Assembly: GCA_002404395.1 (NCBI GenBank)
Contig: DHJP01000071.1
Coordinates: 1-10,368 of the forward strand
Direction: 5' to 3'
From: Clostridiales bacterium UBA4717
GTDB lineage: Bacteria > Bacillota > Clostridia > Oscillospirales > CAG-272
Length of the DNA: 10,368 bases
Shown here: piece by piece, positions 1 through 7,086 of the stretch
Position numbering within the stretch: position 1 is the first letter of the stretch
Layout of the letters: each line of letters opens with the position of its first letter
Notes under the pieces: generated by a model
What the model was told of the DNA's origin: nothing
Database searches by the model: none
The model's input: the letters and a program-made list of their open reading frames with translations, nothing else
Made by a program: the position numbers and the translations under genes

Positions 1-873
1 GGCGCAATGGACTACACCATAGTGGTATCCGCATCCGCTTCGGAGCTGTCGCCTATGCAGTATATCGCGCCCTACTCGGGCTGCGCGATGGGCGAATACT
101 TTATGGAAAAAGGGCGCGATGCGCTCATTATTTACGACGATCTGTCGAAGCACGCCGTCGCATACCGCGCACTCTCGCTTTTGATACGCAGACCTCCAGG
201 ACGCGAAGCATATCCCGGAGACGTATTCTACCTCCATTCGAGATTGCTTGAACGCGCGGCAAGACTTGCGCCCGAATACGGCGGGGGATCGCTCACCGCA
301 CTGCCGATAATCGAAACTCAGGCAGGCGACGTTTCCGCATATATACCGACAAACGTAATTTCAATTACCGACGGTCAGATCTTCCTTGAAACCGAGCTTT
401 TCCACAGCGGAATACGCCCGGCAGTAAACCCCGGCATCTCGGTATCGCGTGTCGGCGGCGCCGCACAGATCAAAGCGATGAAAAAGGTCGCCGGAAAACT
501 TAAGCTTATATATTCACAGTACCGCGAACTTCAATCTTTCGCGCAGTTCGGCTCAGATCTTGACGCCGATACCAAAGCGCGTCTGGCGCAGGGCGAGCGC
601 ATTGTCGAGATCCTCAAACAGGGACGCAACACACCGATGCCCGTTGAGCGTCAGGTAGTGATCCTTTTTGCAGTCGTAAACGATCTGCTTGCGGATATCG
701 AAGTCGGCGATATCCAGACCTTCCAGAATGATTTTCTCGAATATGTCGGTAATACGCATCAGGAAATATTCGACGCGATACTTTCAAGCGGCGAGCTGTC
801 GGACGAAAATGAAAGCAAGATCAGAGCGGCGCTTGAAGAGTACAAAGCGATCTTCAAAAATGCCAAGGTCTGA
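1..873 (+). CDS. atpA: ATP synthase F1 subunit alpha, 5'-truncated by window edge
   Basis: This is the C-terminal part of the alpha subunit of F-type ATP synthase, which forms the alpha3-beta3 catalytic ring at the membrane and holds the non-catalytic nucleotide sites. The frame is open to base 1, so 290 residues of roughly 500 are visible and the start and Walker A motif lie outside. Family landmarks seen include the Walker B region around [11 protein letters not shown], the [25 protein letters not shown] block, [22 protein letters not shown] and [10 protein letters not shown]. The arginine in [10 protein letters not shown] (bases 448-450) is the arginine finger that reaches into the beta catalytic site. 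The helical C-terminal domain is complete and ends at TGA 871-873. atpG follows after 19 bp, so this is an operon. The identification is essentially certain. Confidence 0.98.
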   Translation, partial: GAMDYTIVVSASASELSPMQYIAPYSGCAMGEYFMEKGRDALIIYDDLSKHAVAYRALSLLIRRPPGREAYPGDVFYLHSRLLERAARLAPEYGGGSLTALPIIETQAGDVSAYIPTNVISITDGQIFLETELFHSGIRPAVNPGISVSRVGGAAQIKAMKKVAGKLKLIYSQYRELQSFAQFGSDLDADTKARLAQGERIVEILKQGRNTPMPVERQVVILFAVVNDLLADIEVGDIQTFQNDFLEYVGNTHQEIFDAILSSGELSDENESKIRAALEEYKAIFKNAKV

Positions 874-892
874 TCGGAAGGCGGGTTGATTT

Positions 893-3173
<2,281 letters not shown>

Positions 3174-3178
3174 ATCGC

Positions 3179-3439
3179 ATGGCAGCGTTTGAGTTGACCG
3201 CCGCCACAATGGCAGGCTTGAAATATCACGGCAAAGTCAGCAAGCTGATCGTGCGTGCCGCCGGCGGAGATCTGTGTATATTGCCGTCGCATACCGACTT
3301 TGCCACACCGCTCGGACGCGGCAGAGCCAAGATCGTGACCGAGGACGGCAGTGAAATTTTTGCAAAATGCGAGGGCGGCTTCCTCAGCGTCCAAAAGGAC
3401 AAAACCTCGATAATCGCATCCAAATTCGAAATCGAATAA
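3179..3439 (+). CDS. atpC: ATP synthase F1 subunit epsilon, short form lacking the C-terminal helical domain
   Basis: Epsilon attaches to gamma and the c-ring at the foot of the rotor stalk. In most bacteria it has about 130-140 residues: an N-terminal beta sandwich and a C-terminal two-helix arm that can inhibit ATP hydrolysis. This product has only 86 residues, covering the beta sandwich (phrases such as GDLCILPSHTDFATPLGRG and IFAKCEGGFLSVQKD), and stops at TAA 3437-3439. No helical arm appears in any frame before the terminator begins about 20 bp later, so this looks like a genuine short form and not a frameshift. The start at 3179 has GGAGG at 3165-3169, inside the end of atpD. Its place after atpD supports the identity strongly. 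Loss of epsilon-type inhibition is inference. Confidence 0.93.
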   Translation: MAAFELTAATMAGLKYHGKVSKLIVRAAGGDLCILPSHTDFATPLGRGRAKIVTEDGSEIFAKCEGGFLSVQKDKTSIIASKFEIE

Positions 3440-3458
3440 ATAATGAAGCAACAATTGC

Positions 3459-3501
3459 AAAAAACCGAGAGTCGCATTTCAAAGTGCGTCTCTCGGTTTT
3501 T
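3459..3501 (+). terminator. Rho-independent terminator of the atp operon
   Basis: About 20 bp after the atpC stop there is a hairpin. CCGAGAG (3465-3471) pairs with CTCTCGG (3490-3496), and after one T/T mismatch CGCA (3473-3476) pairs with TGCG (3485-3488), leaving an 8-nt loop. The stem is bordered by an A run (3459-3464) and a T run (3497-3501). It ends the operon on the + strand, and the A run could also make it work for the opposite strand. Confidence 0.88.
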
Positions 3502-3645
3502 ACGTGCGCATTTGCTTGTGCAAAGTGATTAAGGGATTTTTAAGGTAAAGGAAGCTTCAAAGAAACTGCGACCTACCGTTCTTTTTGAGTATTGCCACAG
3601 CAGCGCATTTTTCAATATTTCCCACTGCGTGGAATTTTGGATACT
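3502..3645. other. Intergenic stretch between the atp terminator and the DUF4357-like gene
   Basis: No complete gene is seen here. On the - strand, the reading frame of the next gene stays open for 38 codons after its TAA stop (3646-3648) down to another TAA at 3529-3531, with no ATG and no ribosome binding site of its own. It may be the fossil of a longer gene, a piece of a dispersed repeat, or chance. No promoter or RNA gene was recognised. Confidence 0.3.
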
Positions 3646-3963
3646 TTATTCCCAACTAACGGTATTCCCGTAATTACCTAGAACAAATTGTGCTGCGGCG
3701 TTGCGGCTTTGGAATATTATGTTTTTCGTTGTACGACCGTTTATGATAAAATTTTTAAATTTCTCATCCGTGCATACTGTTTGACTGCCCTCAAAAAGCA
3801 TAAAAATGCCCGTATCCAAATAGCTTTTAATCGAACAACCATTATCTTCATAGATAAACACACCGTTTTTCACATACAGCCCATGTGCGTCAATTCCATT
3901 TTTCATTTGCATAAATACAACGTTGCTATCGGTTTTATAGCCTTGTTTTGACTCATTTAACAT
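3646..3963 (-). CDS. Small protein resembling DUF4357 domain
   Basis: The 105-residue product resembles DUF4357, a small domain of unknown role often found at the C-terminus of nucleases and restriction-associated proteins. What is seen is an N-terminal stretch GIDAHGLYVKNGVF, a middle stretch with GSQTV, and an ending SRNAAAQFVLGNYGNTVSWE. The ending fits the family's closing pattern of a small-residue helix, then VLG, then N-G and W-x-E/K. I chose the ATG at 3961-3963 because AAAGGA at 3971-3976 precedes it at suitable distance. Earlier in-frame starts (ATG at 3981, TTG at 3996) have no such site. No signal peptide or membrane segment is seen. The gene is visibly AT-rich compared with atp. 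It lies about 105 bp after the GYF_2-like gene on the same strand and may be co-transcribed with it. The family call is from memory of the pattern. Confidence 0.6.
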   Translation of the reverse strand: MLNESKQGYKTDSNVVFMQMKNGIDAHGLYVKNGVFIYEDNGCSIKSYLDTGIFMLFEGSQTVCTDEKFKNFIINGRTTKNIIFQSRNAAAQFVLGNYGNTVSWE

Positions 3964-4068
3964 TTTATATTTTCCTTTCATCTTTTTGGAAATCAATCTT
4001 CTTATGTCTGTTGAAAAAGTGAAAAGGCTTTGCTTTTATGTCATGTTCTGTATTATTTAGCACAATTC

Positions 4069-4626
4069 TCATCTCCGACGTGTTGCATAATACTCTCCAT
4101 TAACATAAAGATTATTATTTTTAATTTTCCAAGTATATCTATAAGAATTAACACCAAAATACCACGTCATAATATTCCCGTTAACGTCCCACTCGAACGT
4201 TTGGCTTCCATCATCGCTTTCCCATAATGCTGTTCCGTTTTTAAAAAAAGTCATTGAACTGTGGTTGTCTAATTTCCATTCTCCGACTAGTGAGTTCTTG
4301 CCACTGCTTATGCCGGATATTTGAAATACAAACAAAACAATTACCATAATAATTGAGACTGCTACAGCAATCTCTGTTACTTTATTCTTCTTAACTTTTG
4401 CAACTTCATTATTTGCACTTGCATTCGATGAAAAACACATGCCTGAAGCGTTTTTGACATTACATTGTTCTTTATATATTTTAGTGTTCTTTAAAGGTAT
4501 CCATTTCTTGATTTCATCATTAGCTACAAATGTATCAAGTGAAATTTCACCATTCTGAATTTTATAAATTAAAACCTCTTCCGGGATTTCTTTTAGCTCA
4601 TTTTCAACCGCAATATACCATTTCAT
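4069..4626 (-). CDS. Membrane protein with N-terminal GYF_2-like domain and C-terminal lipocalin-like beta domain
   Basis: The 185-residue product has three parts. Residues 1-48 (MKWYIAVENELKEIPEEVL onward, with G26, the acidic turn and KKWIPL at 40-45) look like the GYF_2 / DUF4339 fold, a presumed peptide-binding module. Residues 83-103 form one hydrophobic membrane segment preceded by lysines (KVKKNK), which predicts a cytoplasmic N-terminus. Residues 112-185 begin LVGEWKLDN and form short beta strands with many W, Y and F residues, as in lipocalin-like 'amount of product' domains, probably outside the membrane. The ribosome binding site is weak (AAGGCGG near 4634-4640). A possible -10 TATACT lies at 4651-4656 with a poor -35. 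The gene is AT-rich and may have been acquired. Its function is unknown. Confidence 0.65.
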   Translation of the reverse strand: MKWYIAVENELKEIPEEVLIYKIQNGEISLDTFVANDEIKKWIPLKNTKIYKEQCNVKNASGMCFSSNASANNEVAKVKKNKVTEIAVAVSIIMVIVLFVFQISGISSGKNSLVGEWKLDNHSSMTFFKNGTALWESDDGSQTFEWDVNGNIMTWYFGVNSYRYTWKIKNNNLYVNGEYYATRRR

Positions 4627-4725
4627 AAAAATACCGCCTTATCATTCATAAGTATATAAAATTTATTGTCCCTAATTGAATCACGCATATCAAAATAAAT
4701 ATTATTGCATTTCAATCATACATCT

Positions 4726-5262
4726 TCACACGGCAAAAAAGCGCAATTTTCGGTCTTTATCCTCAACGCAAACGGTATCGCTCAAGCCCTTTCTTGCAAC
4801 AGCCAAATAGGAAATTCCCGGTTTTTCTTCGATCCACAGTTCGGAATTGTCTTGTGTAATATTTATGCCGTGAAGCTGCTTATCCGCTTTGAGAGCATTC
4901 GCAACCGTGCAAGGTCCGCCGCAATATTCACCGTTATGAATTCCGCCTCGTATAAGAACATTGTCAGGTTTTCCTTTTTCTCCGCAGCCTATTAAAATCA
5001 TTCCGCCGTAAAGGCAACAGGTGCCGCCGAGTTCAAACAGCGGAGCATTTGCGGCAGTCTTTTTCTTGTCGCCGTGGTTTCCCTCATATCCATATCCGTA
5101 ACAAGCACTGTCATCCGCAGGATACGCTTCCGTTTCGGTGATTATCATTCTGAGAATTTCGCCGTTTGGCATTTTTCTGCATAATACCTTGCCTAAAAGC
5201 ATGGGCGCCACAATTTCTGCCGACTGTAAGAATAATTCGCGATCATTTTCCGTATATCGCAT
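4726..5262 (-). CDS. Divergent methylpurine-DNA glycosylase (AAG/MPG family)
   Basis: Members of this family (Pur_DNA_glyco) start base excision repair by cutting alkylated or deaminated purines from DNA. The 178-residue product has PMLLGKVL near the N-terminus, the catalytic-loop motif TETEAYPADDSAC with the predicted catalytic glutamate E45 and Y47, then NVLIRGG with R105, then GPCTVANAL, and the ending DKDRKLRFF. The length is near that of bacterial members. Odd points: residues matching the human pocket positions H136, Y159, Y162 and N169 appear replaced (by Y, C, G and C in my hand alignment). The start at 5260-5262 is chosen because AGGAGG (5272-5277) sits 9 nt before it but directly abuts an ATG at 5271. 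A strong promoter inside a likely invertible segment drives it. Family membership is fairly secure. Activity and substrate are not. Confidence 0.85.
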   Translation of the reverse strand: MRYTENDRELFLQSAEIVAPMLLGKVLCRKMPNGEILRMIITETEAYPADDSACYGYGYEGNHGDKKKTAANAPLFELGGTCCLYGGMILIGCGEKGKPDNVLIRGGIHNGEYCGGPCTVANALKADKQLHGINITQDNSELWIEEKPGISYLAVARKGLSDTVCVEDKDRKLRFFAV

Positions 5263-5271
5263 AATTGTCAT

Positions 5272-5277
5272 CCTCCT
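5272..5277 (-). promoter_or_regulatory. Ribosome binding site of the glycosylase gene
   Basis: A perfect AGGAGG on the - strand. It touches the upstream ATG (5271) with no spacer but stands 9 nt from the ATG at 5262, so it decides the start in favour of 5262. Confidence 0.8.
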
Positions 5278-5287
5278 GAATTTTTAC

Positions 5288-5310
5288 AACATAATCGATA
5301 TTATGTTGTA
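5288..5310. repeat. Left inverted repeat (recombination site) of putative invertible promoter
   Basis: This 23-bp sequence is the exact reverse complement of 5549-5571. It is itself a dyad: 7-bp arms AACATAA and TTATGTT around a 6-bp centre, which reads TCGATA on the + strand here. It lies in the predicted 5' leader of the glycosylase transcript, between the promoter and the ribosome binding site. As RNA it could also fold into a hairpin. Confidence 0.85.
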
Positions 5311-5355
5311 TTTTATTTATATCGCAGATACGGCAAACACCATTCCATATATTGC

Positions 5356-5384
5356 ATTATAGCATAGCATCAGTGATTTGTAAA
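5356..5384 (-). promoter_or_regulatory. Strong extended -10 SigA promoter facing the glycosylase gene
   Basis: On the - strand: -35 TTTACA (5379-5384), a 17-bp spacer, and -10 TATAAT (5356-5361) preceded by TGC, giving the extended -10 TGN motif. Transcription would start near 5349, with a leader of about 87 nt that crosses the left inverted repeat. A second, weaker candidate overlaps upstream: perfect TTGACA (5404-5409), 16 bp, then TACTTT (5382-5387). This is the best promoter-like sequence in the window. Confidence 0.85.
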
Positions 5385-5433
5385 GTATTTTCGAACACAA
5401 AAGTGTCAAAATGTATACAAATATCAAAATTCA

Positions 5434-5501
5434 AGCATGGCAATAAAGCCTTTTCATTTCGTTGTTTTTTGACAATGTCGAAAAGGCTTTGTTGTCATGC
5501 T
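5434..5501. terminator. Long imperfect hairpin inside the invertible segment, probable bidirectional terminator or insulator
   Basis: Two 22-nt arms (5434-5455 and 5480-5501) are inverted copies with 20 of 22 matches, with AAAGCCTTTTC and GAAAAGGCTTT at their inner ends. The loop can form a further 6-bp stem (CGTTGT 5460-5465 with ACAATG 5472-5477, one G-T wobble). The T tract after the stem is poor on either strand. It lies between the recombinase gene and the promoter, so it would stop read-through from the recombinase in both orientations of the segment. Confidence 0.55.
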
Positions 5502-5519
5502 CTCTTTTAGCTGTCGAGC

Positions 5520-5552
5520 TGTAAATCAGTCATTCCCAATGACCGATTTACA
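5520..5552. repeat. Hairpin next to the right inverted repeat
   Basis: TGTAAATCAGTCATT (5520-5534) and AATGACCGATTTACA (5538-5552) form a 15-bp stem with one mismatch and a CCC loop. It overlaps the outer 4 bp of the right inverted repeat and lies just downstream of the recombinase stop codon. No T tract follows on the - strand, so its role as a terminator is doubtful. Confidence 0.55.
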
Positions 5553-5571
5553 ACATAATATCGATTATGTT
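5549..5571. repeat. Right inverted repeat (recombination site) of putative invertible promoter
   Basis: This 23-bp sequence is the exact reverse complement of 5288-5310, with the same AACATAA / TTATGTT arms. Its 6-bp centre reads TATCGA on the + strand, opposite to the left copy. It ends 4 bp from the recombinase stop codon. Outside the 23 bp the two copies diverge at once on both sides. Confidence 0.85.
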
Positions 5572-5575
5572 ACGT

Positions 5576-6418
5576 TTATAAAATAAGTCGCATATTTTCC
5601 ATGCGGCGGCGGTGCTCTGCACCGGTCGAAATAATATAGATTCTTGTCGTGTTGATACTGCTGTGTCCGAGAATATCGGCAAGCTTGGCTATATCTTTTT
5701 CAAGCGAATAAAACACGCGCGCAAACAAATGCCGAAGATTATGCGGAAACACTTTTTCGGCTTTCACGCCGGCTTCCTTGCACAACGCCTTCATCTCACG
5801 CCAAGTGTTTGTCCGACTCATCGGTTTTCCCGTTTTCGTTACAAAAATCACTCCGCTTTTAATATTTTGCTTCGCCGCGTAGCGAAGCAATTTTTGTTTC
5901 AGTTTGCTTACTATAAAGACAGAGCGCGTTTTTGCCTTGCAGCTTACGACCGCTTCACCGCGCTTTACCGCTTCCACTGTGATAAATTCAAGCTCGCTTA
6001 CTCTGATACCCGTGCCGCAAAGCGTCTGCAATATCAGGCTCAGGCGTTCATTGCGCCGCCTGTCGGCGGTTTTATAAAGTCGTACATATTCGGCTTTGGT
6101 GAGTTCTCTTTCTTCCGCGCAGAATGTCCGCTGTTGAAGCCTTAATGATTTTACCTTGAAGTCAAGCCAGCCGAGAAAATCAAACAAGCGGTTAAGGCTT
6201 GCAAGCATGGAATTGACACTGCGCACAGCATAGTATTTTTGCAAATACAGCTTGTATCCGATAACGCGCTCCTTGGTGAGCTCACTGCTGCCCGTATATT
6301 CCGAAAACGCCGACGCGTCCCTGACATATTTTTCGATCGTCGCCGCACTCTTTTCTTCTGCCGCCAGATATTTTTCAAATCTGCCGATCGCTTCCGAAGT
6401 TATAAAACGTCCGCTCAT
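5576..6418 (-). CDS. Tyrosine-type site-specific recombinase
   Basis: This is a lambda-integrase/XerC-D family recombinase, which cuts and rejoins DNA at paired sites through a covalent tyrosine intermediate. The 280-residue product has an N-terminal SAM-like DNA-binding domain (about residues 5-85) and a C-terminal catalytic domain with all expected residues: R139 (GTGIRVSEL), K163 (CKAKTRSV), H226 and R229 (PHNLRH), H252 (LGHSSINTT) and the nucleophile Y261 (RIY). The ATG at 6416-6418 is chosen because GGAGGT (6425-6430) lies 6 nt before it but almost touches the GTG at 6424. It is not next to a tRNA or phage genes. The gene ends 4 bp from an inverted repeat of a non-coding segment, which suggests a dedicated DNA invertase for that segment. 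Housekeeping Xer function is less likely given this context. Confidence 0.92.
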   Translation of the reverse strand: MSGRFITSEAIGRFEKYLAAEEKSAATIEKYVRDASAFSEYTGSSELTKERVIGYKLYLQKYYAVRSVNSMLASLNRLFDFLGWLDFKVKSLRLQQRTFCAEERELTKAEYVRLYKTADRRRNERLSLILQTLCGTGIRVSELEFITVEAVKRGEAVVSCKAKTRSVFIVSKLKQKLLRYAAKQNIKSGVIFVTKTGKPMSRTNTWREMKALCKEAGVKAEKVFPHNLRHLFARVFYSLEKDIAKLADILGHSSINTTRIYIISTGAEHRRRMENMRLIL

Positions 6419-6439
6419 ATACACACCTCCGTATGTATT

Positions 6440-6468
6440 ATTTTAACTCATAGCTAAGAAAATACAAA
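6440..6468 (-). promoter_or_regulatory. Possible promoter of the recombinase gene
   Basis: On the - strand there is TAAAAT (6440-6445) with TTGTAT (6462-6467, 16-bp spacer) or TTTGTA (6463-6468, 17-bp spacer) upstream. It is a weak match, about 20 bp from the start codon, immediately beyond the palindrome at 6473-6515. Confidence 0.4.
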
Positions 6469-6472
6469 TACA

Positions 6473-6515
6473 CAAAGGGTGTAAAAAACTCAAGATGAGT
6501 TTTTTACACCCTTTG
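6473..6515. terminator. Perfect 20-bp palindrome, probable bidirectional terminator
   Basis: CAAAGGGTGTAAAAAACTCA (6473-6492) and its exact reverse complement (6496-6515) are separated by 3 nt. The stem contains A6/T6 tracts, and the - strand continues with a T-rich sequence. It lies after the peptidoglycan-binding operon and before the recombinase gene, where a terminator is expected. The perfect symmetry would also suit a regulator binding site near the recombinase promoter. Confidence 0.6.
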
Positions 6516-6526
6516 AAATCGATTCG

Positions 6527-6567
6527 GCGGAGTGACCGTTTAAACATCTTTTTAACAGTCACTCTGC
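6527..6567 (-). other. Hairpin overlapping the stop codon of the small peptidoglycan-binding gene
   Basis: GCGGAGTGAC (6527-6536) pairs with GTCACTCTGC (6558-6567) with one G-T wobble. Inner pairs GTT/AAC and AAA/TTT surround a short loop (6545-6550). It covers the first base of the stop codon in + coordinates. No T tract follows directly. It may protect the mRNA 3' end or act with the next palindrome as a double terminator. Confidence 0.45.
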
Positions 6568-7082
6568 TAATGCTCCGAATTGTTGTGGCGGTTGAAAATA
6601 TCCGCCAATCTTTCCCACGTCTCTCCGTCTACCACACCTGTCTCGCCGAGTCCGTTGCGTTTTTGAAAGTTTCTTACGCTTTCGGCGGTATCGGCGTCGT
6701 ACACTCCGGAATCATGCGCTCCTACGTCATCATACAATGTTGAAAGATCGGTCAGCACAAGCTGTATGATCTTGATTATCGCAGAAATTTCTCCGCGTTC
6801 TGTGGCATATCCGACTCCCGACGGAAACGGATACAGCGGGGCGGTCCTTGTTCTGCGCGAAACTGAGCGCGAATATTCCAAATACATTCGGTCCCACGTA
6901 TCACGGTCAACCACTCCTGTCTGAGGCAGTCCTTCATACTTCTGGAACTCGCTTACCGCCGTCCGCGTTTCGTCTCCGTATATTCCGTCCGGATGTACGA
7001 GACCGATCGGGAATCCCGCATGATGAAGCTCCTTAAGGTACTCCTGTATCTCGTAAACCGACCGTTTATAATTTTCGCTCAT
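6567..7082 (-). CDS. Protein with two peptidoglycan-binding (PG_binding_1) repeats
   Basis: The 171-residue product is almost wholly two PG_binding_1-type repeats (about residues 9-70 and 103-165). Each runs through a helix with I/V-Q-x-x-L, then DGIYGDETRTAVSEFQ or SGVYDADTAESVRNFQ, then L-x-x-TGVVD-x-x-TW. The family binds cell-wall peptidoglycan. No catalytic domain is present and no signal peptide is visible. The ATG at 7080-7082 is chosen because GGGAGGG (about 7091-7097) precedes it. An ATG at 7112 lies inside the upstream gene. The stop of that upstream gene is 4 bp away, so the two are coupled. It could be a wall- or spore-associated structural protein. Confidence 0.85.
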   Translation of the reverse strand: MSENYKRSVYEIQEYLKELHHAGFPIGLVHPDGIYGDETRTAVSEFQKYEGLPQTGVVDRDTWDRMYLEYSRSVSRRTRTAPLYPFPSGVGYATERGEISAIIKIIQLVLTDLSTLYDDVGAHDSGVYDADTAESVRNFQKRNGLGETGVVDGETWERLADIFNRHNNSEH

Positions 7083-7086
7083 AGAT

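Larger units (their letters stand above)
5288..5571. mobile_element. Putative invertible promoter segment (inverton)
   Basis: About 284 bp without coding sequence, bounded by perfect 23-bp inverted repeats. It contains an outward promoter (5356-5384, - strand) and two hairpins (5434-5501 and 5520-5552). A tyrosine recombinase gene abuts the right repeat, its stop codon being only 4 bp away. The opposite polarity of the two asymmetric centres predicts inversion and not excision. In the given orientation the promoter faces the glycosylase gene (ON). Flipped, it would face the 3' end of the recombinase gene, antisense, and leave the glycosylase without a promoter (OFF). This reading is inferred from architecture. 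The alternative is two copies of an operator for an unknown regulator. Confidence 0.72.

Noticed and set aside
5288..5571. The two 23-bp repeats read as phage or integrative-element attachment sites
   Set aside because: The copies are inverted and enclose only about 240 bp without genes, and the recombinase lies outside them. Attachment sites of an integrated element would be direct repeats enclosing the integrase.
5612..6145. Open frame of 177 codons on the + strand inside the recombinase gene
   Set aside because: Antisense to a recombinase with a full set of catalytic residues. Its peptide shows no family pattern.
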